NCBI RefSeq assembly: GCF_014697475.1
Contig: NZ_JACJRV010000009.1
Location: 62,001 to 126,000, forward strand
Reading direction: 5' to 3'
Length of the DNA stretch: 64,000 nt
Source: Nostoc sp. FACHB-152
GTDB taxonomy: Bacteria > Cyanobacteriota > Cyanobacteriia > Cyanobacteriales > Nostocaceae
The notes beneath the pieces are model-generated. The model made no database searches and was not told the DNA's origin. It was given only the letters and a program-made list of their open reading frames with translations. Position numbers and translations under genes: made by a program. This document shows, piece by piece, positions 19,712 through 28,769 of the stretch (the stretch's first letter is position 1; each line of letters opens with the position of its first letter).

Positions 19712-20360
19712 CAGCAAAAATTCCGTGTACAGGTCTGTATTGTCGTAGCAAATCTTTATAAATCTATATTGTCTTAATTTAAAGTCAAGGCTGATAATAA
19801 AGGGTTTTTGGCTTAATTACATCAATCTTGCTAGATACTCTTGTTTTGTTAGCCCTAAGGTCTAGTTTGAACATAAATCTCTGTCAAAAAACTTTTAGTT
19901 AGTGCAATAGCTGTACTGGCTGAGAATGTATATTGAGCTTAGTAGCTTATGATTTAAAAGATCCCGATGTTCACAATATAGGTAAACGGTAAAGACCACT
20001 GCACCTGTGGCGCATGGCTATGCCACGTCTATGCCGTTCTCCGCTTGGGTGCAAACGACATCTATTGCCGTTGTTGGTCTATTTTTTACTCTCAGCGAGG
20101 AAATTTGTAAAGAAAGTTATAGTAGCTTTGCCTTATGCAGTTCGGCCGAAGTAATTTGCCATCTCAACGCTAGAAGTCCCAAACTCCAGACCAAACAGTA
20201 TTGAGTAAATGCAAATCCTTTTTACAGCCTTTATGAACAGTGCAGTTTAGGATTCTTTACATAATGCAACTGTTTCCTTGGCTTGAGAGTCCATTGTAGT
20301 TTGTACAATGCAGCTGTGACGTGGAATTTTTCTGTGAAAGTGGCTCCTTAAACAATATTC
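19712..20360. other. Non-coding divergent spacer with palindromic repeat
   Basis: At about 20006-20026 is the palindrome GTGGC-gcatggctat-GCCAC within a G+C-rich stretch unlike its A+T-rich surroundings. A 65-codon frame over it is judged spurious. The rest should hold the kinase promoter, but no motif is clear. Confidence 0.4.
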
Positions 20361-22394
20361 ATGAGCATTTCGACTTCCGTGCTGAGTGATCTGCTACAGT
20401 CCATCCCTTACCTCCGTCCCCAGCTATATTTCAAAGCTTCGTTAACGGCCCTCTCCCATGCAATGGAAGATCAGGTTTTGGCTGCGACTTTAGACAAGCC
20501 CTTGGTCATTGCTAGCTTTCAGCGAGAACGATATTATCGCCAAGAAGCTCATCGCTATCAACGCCTAGCACAGCGTAGTAATCAAATATACGTTTTATCT
20601 GCACCAGAAACGGAATTTGCTAATAGCTCGGAATACTACGAAAAGGTGGCTTTTGAAGCAGATGATGCTTTAACACAAGAGTGGCACTTAGTAGTGATTG
20701 CTGATAACTATGCTACTTGCTTAGTATGTCGGGAAAGCCTGGGTTCGATTGCCAAAAATCAGCAAGTACCAGAGTTTAGCACTGGTCTGGATATGGACAC
20801 AGCGCGCAGGTTTGAGGGTATTTGGACATCAGAGCGGGGAGTTAGTATCAAAGCCGCACAATTGCTATTAGACAGGATTTTAGTTTATAGACCAGAACTA
20901 GCCAGCAAAATTAAGGAGGCACGCCAACGCTTTGGCATTGGGGAGCCAAGAACTTACTCTCAAATCGGACAACCTGAATTTGCCTGTGATATTGATACAG
21001 ACCCATTTGTGCAGCGATTGGTGACTTATCTGCAAGCTAGTCAGTATAAATTGCACAAAGCCTATCGCTCGATTATTGCCCAGGCACAAAAAGAACGCTT
21101 GGTTAATTCTATTAGTACAGCGATTCGGCGATCGCTCGATCCGCATCAAGTACTGCAAATTGCTGCCCAAGAACTGGGGCAACATTTAGGGGCTAATCGC
21201 TGTTTAATTTACCGCGCTCAAGCTACACAAGGCCAAGCCACAATTGAACATGAATTCTTGACTCCTAGTATTTTATCTGTCTACGGGCAAACCTGGGAGT
21301 TAGATAACAATGCCTTATTTCAAGAAGTTGTTCAACAAGGTGAAGGCGTTTGCGTAGCGGATACCGCCAATGATCTGCGGATCAGTAGTTCAAAAGTGCT
21401 GACCTTGATAGCAAAAAAATTTAGTATTCGTTCTTGGTTGATAGAACCAGTGCTATCTCAAGGGCGATTACTAGGCATAATCGAATTACATTATTGCAGC
21501 TTACCTACCCATCACTGGCAAGCTGGGGAATTTGATTTAGTCAAAGCGATCGCCACCCAAATCGGAGCCGCCCTAATTCAAGCAGAAGCTTACGCCAACC
21601 TAGAAGAACTCAACAAACAACTAGAAGCCCTTGACCGCACCCGCAGCAACTTGATAGCTATCACAGGACACGAACTGCGTACCCCTCTATCTACCATTCA
21701 AGTTTGCTTAGAGAGCCTCGTCAGTGAGCCAGATATGCCTTTGGAATTACAGCAGATAATGTTGACCACCGCCCTGGCTGATTCCGAACGGATGCGGAAA
21801 CTAGTACAAGATTTTCTCACCCTTTCTAACCTCGAAAGTGGCCGCGTAGAATGGCATCCAGAATCGCTCACATTACAAGAGTGTGTAGATTTAGCCCTGA
21901 GTCGGACTCGCACTCGCGCCACAATGGACGAACCACCCAAAATTAAAACGCAAATTGCTGAAAATCTGCCTTTAGTCAAAGCAGATGGCGATTGGCTAGT
22001 GGAAGTATTAGCCAAACTGATAGACAACGCCTGTAAATTTACTCCATCCAATGGAAAAATTTCTATTAAAGCGGCTCAGAATGGCTCTCAGATGGTTGAA
22101 GTGACAGTGGCCGACACCGGACGCGGTATCGAACCAAACCGTTTAGAAGTCGTGTTTGACCGCTTTTATCAAGAAGAGGGGGCTTTACGGCGTACCGCAG
22201 GCGGTACAGGTTTGGGGCTAGCAATTTGTCGGCAAATTGTCAATGGTTGGGGTGGGGAAATTTGGGCAGAGTCAAAAGGTAAAGACCAAGGTAGCCAGTT
22301 TCATTTCACTATTCCCATTGCCCACCAGGAGGCAGGGGGCAGGAGAGCAGGGAGCAGGGGAGCCAGTGTGTTGGGCGGCTCTGCCGACTTGTAG
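20361..22394 (+). CDS. DICT-GAF sensor histidine kinase
   Basis: A 677-aa cytoplasmic kinase. Residues 1-195 form a DICT-type sensory domain (LYFKASLTALSHAMEDQVL, DTARRFEGIWTSERG). About 245-410 is a GAF domain. HisKA has NLIAITGHELRTPLST with the phosphorylated His437. The HATPase domain has an N-box LIDNACKFTP, G1 DTGRGIEP and G2 GGTGLGLAI. There is no receiver domain or partner regulator nearby. The last 25 or so residues (HQEAGGRRAG, SRGASVLGGSADL) are translated from interspersed repeats and are probably an acquired tail. It precedes psaD by 200 nt; a functional link is not shown. Confidence 0.9.
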   Translation: MSISTSVLSDLLQSIPYLRPQLYFKASLTALSHAMEDQVLAATLDKPLVIASFQRERYYRQEAHRYQRLAQRSNQIYVLSAPETEFANSSEYYEKVAFEADDALTQEWHLVVIADNYATCLVCRESLGSIAKNQQVPEFSTGLDMDTARRFEGIWTSERGVSIKAAQLLLDRILVYRPELASKIKEARQRFGIGEPRTYSQIGQPEFACDIDTDPFVQRLVTYLQASQYKLHKAYRSIIAQAQKERLVNSISTAIRRSLDPHQVLQIAAQELGQHLGANRCLIYRAQATQGQATIEHEFLTPSILSVYGQTWELDNNALFQEVVQQGEGVCVADTANDLRISSSKVLTLIAKKFSIRSWLIEPVLSQGRLLGIIELHYCSLPTHHWQAGEFDLVKAIATQIGAALIQAEAYANLEELNKQLEALDRTRSNLIAITGHELRTPLSTIQVCLESLVSEPDMPLELQQIMLTTALADSERMRKLVQDFLTLSNLESGRVEWHPESLTLQECVDLALSRTRTRATMDEPPKIKTQIAENLPLVKADGDWLVEVLAKLIDNACKFTPSNGKISIKAAQNGSQMVEVTVADTGRGIEPNRLEVVFDRFYQEEGALRRTAGGTGLGLAICRQIVNGWGGEIWAESKGKDQGSQFHFTIPIAHQEAGGRRAGSRGASVLGGSADL

Positions 22395-22406
22395 CGACTG
22401 GCGTGG
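22363..22406. repeat. Interspersed hairpin repeat, copy 2, overlapping the kinase 3' end
   Basis: It matches 8843-8885 with about five differences. The end stem GCCAGT/ACTGGC is changed on both sides relative to GGCAGT/ACTGCC in copy 1. The kinase stop codon (22392-22394) is inside the element. Just upstream, 22332-22362 is a run of GGGAGCAGGGGAG-type units. Confidence 0.65.
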
Positions 22407-22596
22407 ACAGGAAACAGGGATGAATGACCTATTGCTTGGCTAATAGTCAATAGTTATTGGTAATTTGTAATGAAAAGTAACAAATAGCCAATCGACAAAT
22501 GACCAATGACAAACAACTGTTACAGACTATGACGCGATCGCAATATGATCGTAATGGCGGTGTTACGATGCCCTAAAAACCTTGAGAGATTGTTCT
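22407..22596 (+). promoter_or_regulatory. psaD upstream region with degenerate inverted HLR1-like site
   Basis: TTTGTAAT-GA-AAAGTAAC (22464-22481) matches the reverse complement of HLR1 at 14 of 16 positions, about 115 nt before the psaD ATG. The surrounding stretch is heptamer-like (AGTCAATAGT, ACAAATGACCAATGAC), so the match may be accidental. No clear -10/-35 pair could be fixed. Confidence 0.3.
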
Positions 22597-23016
22597 ATGG
22601 CAGAAACACTTTCTGGACAAACCCCACTGTTCGCCGGTAACACTGGCGGCTTGCTAAACAAAGCAACAGAGGAAGAAAAGTACGCTATCACTTGGACTAG
22701 CCCCAAGGAGCAAGTATTTGAATTACCTACAGGTGGCGCTGCTACTATGCGTCAAGGTCAAAACTTGCTTTACTTAGCTCGTAAAGAATATGGCATTTCG
22801 TTGGGCGGTCAACTCCGCAAGTTCAAAATCACAGATTACAAAATCTACCGGATTTTAGCTAGCGGAGAAACCACTTTTATTCACCCAGCTGATGGTGTCT
22901 TCCCTGAAAAAGTTAATCCAGGCCGTGAGAAAATGCGTTACTCAGACCGTAGGATTGGCGAAAACCCCAGCCCAGCAAAACTTAAGTTTAGTGGTACAGC
23001 TACCTACGATGCCTAG
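22597..23016 (+). CDS. psaD: Photosystem I subunit II, PsaD
   Basis: A 139-aa stromal-side subunit of photosystem I that docks ferredoxin and stabilises PsaC. The family sequence is evident: [15 protein letters not shown] at the start, [47 protein letters not shown] and the C-terminal [18 protein letters not shown] 22597 (MAETLSG) is chosen; the frame extends upstream to 22582, but PsaD proteins of this size start with the short MA-E-LSG peptide. The stop codon TAG is directly followed by repeat units. Confidence 0.97.
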   Translation: MAETLSGQTPLFAGNTGGLLNKATEEEKYAITWTSPKEQVFELPTGGAATMRQGQNLLYLARKEYGISLGGQLRKFKITDYKIYRILASGETTFIHPADGVFPEKVNPGREKMRYSDRRIGENPSPAKLKFSGTATYDA

Positions 23017-23119
23017 GGACTAGAAGGGACAGAGGAAGTATGAAGTGTGAAGTGTGAAGTATGAAGTCTGAAACTTTATCCTTGAGATTTCATGCTTTTG
23101 CTTCCTAGTCCCTAACCCA
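23014..23119. repeat. Foldback heptamer array after psaD
   Basis: TAGGGACTAGAAG, starting at the psaD stop codon, can pair with CTTCCTAGTCCCTA at 23101-23114. The interior has GAAGTATGAAGTGTGAAGT tandem units. It separates psaD from trpE. Confidence 0.65.
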
Positions 23120-23144
23120 TTCAACCTAATCTCTGTAGTAATCT

Positions 23145-24674
23145 ATGATTTTTCCCGATTTCGCTGATTTCTCTGCGTTAGCTTTGCAAGGTAACTTTGT
23201 CCCGGTGTATCAGGAATGGGTAGCAGATTTAGATACACCTGTCTCTGCGTGGTACAAAGTTTGTGCAGGTCAGCCTTATAGCTTTTTGCTAGAATCGGTA
23301 GAAGGCGGTGAAAAAATCGGACGCTATAGTTTTGTAGGTTGCGATCCGCTATGGGTGCTAGAAGCCAGGGGAGATAAAACAACTCAGACCCATCGTGATG
23401 GTTCGCAAGTTGAGTTTGCAGGTGATCCTTTTACGGCTTTAGCCCAATGTTTAGAACCTTATCATCCAGTCAAGTTACCACAACTACCGCCGGGAATTGG
23501 CGGCTTGTTTGGGTTTTGGGGCTATGAATTGATTCGCTGGATTGAACCGCGTGTACCTGTCCATCCACAAGATGAGCGCAATATCCCTGATGGGTTGTGG
23601 ATGCAAATAGACCATTTGTTAATTTTTGACCAGGTGAAACGCAAAATTTGGGCGATCGCCTATGCTGATTTACGTAATGTAGAGACGTTAAATTTAACGT
23701 CTTTACAAGCAGCGTATCAAAAAGCCTGCGATCGCGTCACCAATATGGTCAGCAAGCTATCTCTACCACTGTCACCGCAAAAAACCATCTTTGAATGGAC
23801 ACCTCCAGGCAGTCAGAAAGCTGGACAAACAGAGGTAGAATACAGCAGCAACTTCACCCGCGAAGAATTCTGCGCCAGTGTACAAAAAGCAAAAGACTAC
23901 ATCAAAGCAGGTGATATCTTTCAAGTCGTGATTTCTCAGCGACTCTCTACCCAATACACAGGCGACCCCTTTTCTCTTTACCGTTCCCTGCGTCAGATTA
24001 ATCCTTCGCCGTACATGGCTTATTTCCACTTCCAAGATTGGCAGATTATTGGTTCCAGTCCAGAAGTGATGGTAAAAGCCGAATGCGACCCTGATGGGGA
24101 AATTGTCGCCACAGTGCGTCCTATCGCAGGGACGCGTCCACGCGGTAAAACAAGCAAAGAAGATGCAGCTTTCGCCGAAGATTTACTCCAAGACCCTAAA
24201 GAAAGAGCCGAACACGTCATGCTGGTTGACTTAGGAAGAAATGATTTAGGGCGAGTTTGCGAAAGTGGTAGCGTGAAAGTTGATGAATTGATGGTAGTGG
24301 AACGCTACTCTCATGTGATGCACATTGTGAGCAATGTGGTAGGAAAATTAGCACCCAATAAAACCGCCTGGGACTTACTCAAAGCTTGCTTCCCTGCGGG
24401 GACAGTTAGCGGCGCACCCAAAATTCGGGCGATGGAAATTATCAACGAATTAGAACCAAGTCGCAGGGGTGTTTATTCTGGGGTGTATGGACATTACGAT
24501 TTTGAAGGACAATTGAATAGTGCGATCGCTATTCGCACAATGGTAGTAAGAGATAATATCGTCAGTGTTCAAGCTGGCGCAGGTTTGGTAGCTGATTCTG
24601 AGCCAGAAAAAGAATACGAAGAAACGCTGAATAAAGCCAGAGGTTTACTAGTAGCAATTCGCTGTTTACGTTAA
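23145..24674 (+). CDS. trpE: Anthranilate synthase component I
   Basis: A 509-aa enzyme that makes anthranilate from chorismate, with the glutamine amidotransferase TrpG supplying ammonia. The N-terminal regulatory domain has the tryptophan-binding LLES motif (YSFLLESVEGG). The chorismate-binding domain has IIGSSPEVMV, RPIAGTRPRGKT, HVMLVDLGRNDLGRV, CFPAGTVSGAPKIRAMEII and QAGAGLVADSEPEKEYEET. LLES supports feedback inhibition by tryptophan and the biosynthetic TrpE assignment rather than PabB. No trpG follows. A terminator lies 25 nt after the stop codon. Confidence 0.94.
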   Translation: MIFPDFADFSALALQGNFVPVYQEWVADLDTPVSAWYKVCAGQPYSFLLESVEGGEKIGRYSFVGCDPLWVLEARGDKTTQTHRDGSQVEFAGDPFTALAQCLEPYHPVKLPQLPPGIGGLFGFWGYELIRWIEPRVPVHPQDERNIPDGLWMQIDHLLIFDQVKRKIWAIAYADLRNVETLNLTSLQAAYQKACDRVTNMVSKLSLPLSPQKTIFEWTPPGSQKAGQTEVEYSSNFTREEFCASVQKAKDYIKAGDIFQVVISQRLSTQYTGDPFSLYRSLRQINPSPYMAYFHFQDWQIIGSSPEVMVKAECDPDGEIVATVRPIAGTRPRGKTSKEDAAFAEDLLQDPKERAEHVMLVDLGRNDLGRVCESGSVKVDELMVVERYSHVMHIVSNVVGKLAPNKTAWDLLKACFPAGTVSGAPKIRAMEIINELEPSRRGVYSGVYGHYDFEGQLNSAIAIRTMVVRDNIVSVQAGAGLVADSEPEKEYEETLNKARGLLVAIRCLR

Positions 24675-24698
24675 CGTAACTCCGATAAACCTCACCCC

Positions 24699-24727
24699 AG
24701 CCCCTTTCCACGTCGGAAAGGGGCTTT
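24699..24727 (+). terminator. trpE rho-independent terminator
   Basis: AGCCCCTTTCC - acgtc - GGAAAGGGGCT is a perfect 11-bp stem followed by TTT, a short T-tract. Confidence 0.75.
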
Positions 24728-24820
24728 AAATCACCTTCATACCAACGAACAATTGAACCTTTAAAGCTTCTCGTCTGGTAGCAAAAAGATTTGGAGAGGT
24801 TTTTTTAAACCGTCGAACTC

Positions 24821-24942
24821 ATACCAATTCAAATAATGTTTGCGACAGATACCCCACCCGCCTGACGGCACCCTCTCCTTGGCAAGGGGAGGGTTGGGGA
24901 GGGGTCTTATTTATGTGTCGCATTCTTTTTTCAAATTGGTAT
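24821..24942. mobile_element. 122-bp MITE-like foldback element next to the truncated SDR gene
   Basis: A 27-bp imperfect terminal inverted repeat: ATACCAATT...GCGACA (24821-24847) and TGTCGC...AATTGGTAT (24916-24942). The interior has CCCTCTCCTTG/CAAGGGGAGGG. It has no coding capacity. No clear target-site duplication is seen. Confidence 0.6.
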
Positions 24943-24963
24943 CACATTAATTGTGATCATTTT

Positions 24964-25203
24964 TTAACGATAATATTCCAACGCTTTCTGCATTAAAGTG
25001 TTTACTTCAGATGGATTTCTCACATCGCAAGTAACAATTAGTGGTGCTGCGCTACCCAAATTTTGCACTTCTTGAGCTACAGCCTGTAAGGTATCTATGT
25101 TAAGAGACGTTAGCACTAGATCATATCCTTTACGGGCAAATAAAAGAGCAGTTGCTTTGCCAATACCTTGCGAAGCACCAGTAATTAATACGGTAGGAGC
25201 CAT
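24964..25203 (-). pseudogene. Truncated short-chain dehydrogenase/reductase (SDR), N-terminal third only
   Basis: A 79-codon frame starting MAPTVLITGASQGIGKATAL, with the Rossmann TGxxxGIG cofactor motif at residues 8-14 and CDVRNPSEV at about 60. SDR enzymes are around 250 aa. Here the sequence stops after ALEYYR, just where homologues go on to the NNAG strand, and the Ser-Tyr-Lys catalytic site is missing. The break lies about 20 bp from the 122-bp foldback element, which suggests the element or an associated deletion removed the rest. Confidence 0.82.
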
Positions 25204-25627
25204 AATTTTAGCTAGAAATATTCGGAACTTTATATTAGTTTGATTAAAAAAAATTAAAATACCTTCTAACTTATGTAGTATTTTACTAAAGAATTTAGAA
25301 ATACTTATTAATGATTCAAATTAAACTAATAACTTTGAAAATAACAAAATAGTTATTAAACCTTTGTGGTATTACTGGTCTATGAAATCTCTTTCTCAAG
25401 GTTTACTTATTATTTGAAACTATAGACAGATAATAGTATTTACTTGGCTAACTAGTATAAAAACTGTAATTATATTATTTTAGTTGCTTATAATGCACAT
25501 TAATCATGAATAATGAGATTCCTTTAAAGTTGGAAACTCCGAAAACAACGGGGTTATAGGAGAATATATAAATCCTATAACCCCTTTCTTAATATTTTGC
25601 GATCGCTCAACGATTATCTACTCAAGT
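25204..25627. other. Spacer with terminator hairpin
   Basis: No gene. GGGGTTATAGGA / TCCTATAACCCC at 25550-25561 and 25573-25584 is a 12-bp perfect stem, with TTTCTT following on the plus strand. It lies 44 nt beyond the stop codon of the 25628 gene and may end its transcript. The remainder is very A+T-rich. Confidence 0.55.
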
Positions 25628-26299
25628 TCATCTATTTGCCACAGCAAACTCTTGACCAACATTTGCTTGCAAAGATGGGCGTAGACAAAGATAAGCCAGC
25701 GAGCCAAGTAACGGGAGAAGTGATACTATCCAAAAAACTGTAGGATTATTCCAGCGACGACGCACCATATCATCACCCAGAACTGTGGGTAATAAAAGAC
25801 AGAATAGGCAGAATGCTAAACTCATACCATTAATAAAGCGATCGCTTTGAAATTGCTGCACAAAATCTGCCCAATTACCTAACAAGCCATAGGCAATTAT
25901 CACAATAGTACTAAAGCTCAAAATTATCCCGAACAAGCGAGAATCTAACAGATGCAAAAACGCATCTTTTTGTCCAGAAAATTCTTGATTGGATTCACGC
26001 AAAGCCAAATATGGTAAAAGCCCCAACACACCTGAACCTACTGATGCTAAAGCAAAAGGCCAAAACGGAATCCATTGCATTCTGCCATCGATGAACAGCA
26101 ACCCACTGTAAATTAAAAGCCAAATTCCAACCAGAGAAAATAACGAAAGAATAATGGGATTAATCTCAGCCCAATTAAAAGTAACTATATTTTTTAGTAG
26201 TGTTAGGGTTTCTTCAATGTGTAGAGGAGGGGCAAACAACACAATATAACTTATGAATCCAATCCATATTAGCCACAATATAAGTTTTTTTGTCATCAT
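25628..26299 (-). CDS. Hypothetical six-helix membrane protein, paralogue A
   Basis: A 223-aa integral membrane protein with about six hydrophobic segments. It is a tandem paralogue of 26526-27203; both share FAPP/LAPP near residue 25, INPxIxSLF, LLPYLxLRExNQxFxGQK, LLDSRxxGI, and a C-terminal DDMxRRxWxNPxxFWxxS. The C-terminal half (RFINGMSLAFCLFCLLLP) recalls the DUF2834 membrane family, but the link is uncertain. Its function is unknown. A hairpin follows the gene. Confidence 0.75.
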   Translation of the reverse strand: MMTKKLILWLIWIGFISYIVLFAPPLHIEETLTLLKNIVTFNWAEINPIILSLFSLVGIWLLIYSGLLFIDGRMQWIPFWPFALASVGSGVLGLLPYLALRESNQEFSGQKDAFLHLLDSRLFGIILSFSTIVIIAYGLLGNWADFVQQFQSDRFINGMSLAFCLFCLLLPTVLGDDMVRRRWNNPTVFWIVSLLPLLGSLAYLCLRPSLQANVGQEFAVANR

Positions 26300-26525
26300 A
26301 TTTTATTAAGTCAGCCGAACACCTAAATTATTCTCAACAATTTCAAAGGATGCAAAGCTCTAAAGGCAGAGAAAAAATATAGTATGCAGGAAATAATTCA
26401 GTCTGATGAATATTAAATGTTTCCGCCACAAGATAGATAAAAAGTATGAAGTATGAAATTAAAGAAACCCGGCTTCTTTGAAAAGTCGGGGATACTGTTG
26501 TTATGTTTTTTGAATGAGTGAATTG
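26300..26525. other. Spacer between paralogues with small repeat
   Basis: 226 nt, non-coding. It contains AAAGTATGAAGTATGAAATT at 26441-26460, the same heptamer type as at 30885. Confidence 0.4.
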
Positions 26526-27203
26526 TTAATTAATAGCCGTTTGTTTGTTGGGTATGCCTGTTGCATCCACTTCTGGTAAATTTGGGCGTACACACAAATA
26601 AATCAACGGCCCAAATAACGGAACCGAACTGATTAACCAAAATATTTGAGGATTTTTCCAACCCCGACGCGCCATATCATCTATTAGTAACACCGGAAAT
26701 AACAAGCATAGTAGGCAAAAATCTAAACTCATCACATGGATAAAGCGGTTAGTTTGCCACTGTTGGATAAAATCTTGCCAATCTCCACCTTGTAAACCAT
26801 AAGCAACTATTATGCTTGCCATTACTGTAAGTAAAATACCAGTAATACGGGAATCTAGCAGCTTGATCAAAATACTTTTTTGACCAACAAAGTTTTGATT
26901 TGGTTCTCTTAGAAATAAATAAGGCAATAATGCAAATGCACCAACACCAAAAGAGGCAGTAGCAAACGGCCAAGCTGGGATTTTTTGACCTCTACCGTCA
27001 GCAAATACTACTGCACTGTAGATGAGAGGCCAAACACCCATGATATTGAATAACGAAACAATTAAAGGATTAATCCCTTGCCACTGACCAAAAGAAAGTT
27101 TCTTGATTAACTCGAATGTGTCAGGTTGATTTGGTGGTGCTAAGAAAAAAGCATAAATAGCCAACACAACCCAAAGGGAAAAAAGTACTACTTTCCTCAA
27201 CAT
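26526..27203 (-). CDS. Hypothetical six-helix membrane protein, paralogue B
   Basis: A 225-aa paralogue of the preceding protein (25628-26299) with the same helix layout and shared motifs: LAPPNQPDT, GINPLIVSLFNIMG, LLPYLFLREPNQNFVGQK, KLLDSRITGILL and DDMARRGWKNPQIFW. The tandem arrangement in the same orientation suggests duplication. The first ATG is used. No partner gene or catalytic motif is visible. Confidence 0.75.
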   Translation of the reverse strand: MLRKVVLFSLWVVLAIYAFFLAPPNQPDTFELIKKLSFGQWQGINPLIVSLFNIMGVWPLIYSAVVFADGRGQKIPAWPFATASFGVGAFALLPYLFLREPNQNFVGQKSILIKLLDSRITGILLTVMASIIVAYGLQGGDWQDFIQQWQTNRFIHVMSLDFCLLCLLFPVLLIDDMARRGWKNPQIFWLISSVPLFGPLIYLCVRPNLPEVDATGIPNKQTAIN

Positions 27204-27317
27204 AGCGATCGCTAAAACATCTGTTATAGCAATTGAAGCATAGTTTAGGTCATAAGCTGACGGTAAAACCCAGACACAAAAAGACTTTCAAGCCTGTTGC
27301 CTGATATGTTGATTTAC

Positions 27318-28394
27318 TTAGCTAAAAGCTTCTGAGAGGTAATCTGCGGCGGCGGTTACTACTGCGATCGCACTTTCGTAATCTAGCCGTGTTGGGCCTA
27401 AAACCCCTACACTACCTATAGGCACAGAACCTCGGCGGTAGGTAGAAGAAATTAAGCTACAGGTGCGTATCGGCTCTAATGGATTTTCAGCACCAATACG
27501 CACTGTCACCCTAGATTTACCTGCATCTTCTGTCTCTGGTTCATCAAAGATTAATTGCCATAGTTTGTCTTGTTCTTCTTCTAACAATTGCATAATTGTT
27601 TTTACTTGCTGCAATTGCGAAAATTCTGGCTGACGCAAGACTTCTGCTACACCCCGCACCATTATTTGTGTTGTAGTTGGTGCTTGAGTGCGACGGCTTA
27701 ATTCAGCAACTGAACTTTTCAAAAATTCTCCGTAACGTTGAAATTCTTGAGCTAATTCGCTCCAATCTAGGTTAGCTATTTCTAATAGACTCCGCCCTCG
27801 CAAGTGGCTATTTAAAAAGTTAGAAACAATCTGCAATTCACGATCAATTACTTCTGGCTCAATTGGTGAATCTTGATTTTTTGAAGCCAAATCCATCACT
27901 TTAGAATGAGTTTCATAACCATCTGTAACCACAATCAGCATGATTCTACCCGCTTCAATTTGCAGCAATTGCAAATGTCGCACCACTGCTGTCGAAGTTT
28001 GCGGCATCGTAATCAAGCTAATACAACCACTTAATGTAGCTAATATCTGCCCTGCTCCGTGAATAAGGGCTTCTAAACTCCAATCTTCCCAATGAAGACG
28101 CTGTTGAAATGACAGTTCTACTGCTTTGGCCAATGATTCAGAAGGTGTAATTAACTGATCAACATAGATGCGATAGCCTGAGTCGGAAGGTACTCTTCCA
28201 GCAGAGGTGTGTGGTTGATAAAGTAGCCCTGATTTTTCTAACGCACCCATGACATTCCGAATGGTGGCCGAGCTAACACCAAGGTCGTACTCTTCAACTA
28301 AAACTTTTGATCCAACAGGTTCTGCTGTAGCAATGTAGTGACGTACTGTTGCCCAAAGTATGTGCTGTTGTCGATTTGTCAACTGGACTTCCAT
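27318..28394 (-). CDS. hrcA: Heat-inducible transcription repressor HrcA
   Basis: A 358-aa repressor that binds CIRCE operators of groESL-type genes and is tuned by GroEL. The N-terminal winged helix is clear ([41 protein letters not shown]), followed by [21 protein letters not shown]. The C-terminal GAF-like dimerisation domain ends [23 protein letters not shown]. There is no CIRCE sequence in its own upstream spacer and no dnaK, grpE or groE gene nearby. A rhodanese gene lies upstream on the same strand with a 370-nt gap. Confidence 0.94.
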   Translation of the reverse strand: MEVQLTNRQQHILWATVRHYIATAEPVGSKVLVEEYDLGVSSATIRNVMGALEKSGLLYQPHTSAGRVPSDSGYRIYVDQLITPSESLAKAVELSFQQRLHWEDWSLEALIHGAGQILATLSGCISLITMPQTSTAVVRHLQLLQIEAGRIMLIVVTDGYETHSKVMDLASKNQDSPIEPEVIDRELQIVSNFLNSHLRGRSLLEIANLDWSELAQEFQRYGEFLKSSVAELSRRTQAPTTTQIMVRGVAEVLRQPEFSQLQQVKTIMQLLEEEQDKLWQLIFDEPETEDAGKSRVTVRIGAENPLEPIRTCSLISSTYRRGSVPIGSVGVLGPTRLDYESAIAVVTAAADYLSEAFS

Positions 28395-28766
28395 AAGGTA
28401 TGTATTACTGAAAGCAAATGTTAAGTAAGGTTTGAAAAAATTTTTTGTGCTAATGCAAAAAAAAGATTAATATTAATTAAGTAAGATGGCAAAATATGTA
28501 TTTACATTATAGTTACTTATAGCAACATTTTCAGATTGCTATTTTTGAACTATTAAATATTTCCCGCAAAAAAGCTTATTTACAATTTAAAATTTTTTAA
28601 TTATTAAGTATCTTCCCACAAATTACATAAATTAGTTGTATTGTTCGCTACTTATTTTTCTCACTATTTGAGATAGATGTCGTCAGGATAAATGCTGATT
28701 ATGTAAGAGTGTGGGAAGCAGGGAGCAGAGGATAATAACTTTTGACTATGGACTAATGACCATTGA
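28395..28766. other. hrcA upstream spacer
   Basis: Non-coding and A+T-rich. A small hairpin ATAGCAA ... TTGCTAT lies at 28519-28542. A GGGAAGCAGGGAGCAG unit lies at about 28710, and a heptamer array runs from 28742 into the rhodanese stop codon. Confidence 0.4.
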
Positions 28767-28769
28767 CTA
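28742..28769. repeat. Heptamer array joined to the rhodanese stop codon
   Basis: Read on the minus strand, the stop codon starts the array: TAGTCAATGGTCATTAG, then TCCATAGTCAAAAG. It is identical over 13 bases with the array at the sigA stop codon. Confidence 0.7.

Noticed and set aside
20007-20204. 65-codon frame in the spacer before the DICT-GAF kinase
   Set aside because: It is made from the palindromic GTGGC...GCCAC repeat and resembles no protein.
28395-28520. Search for a CIRCE operator upstream of hrcA
   Set aside because: No TTAGCACTC/GAGTGCTAA half site is present in the spacer.
28519-28542. Hairpin ATAGCAA...TTGCTAT considered as a third 105-bp element
   Set aside because: It is only 24 bp and lacks the element interior, so it is treated as a simple hairpin.
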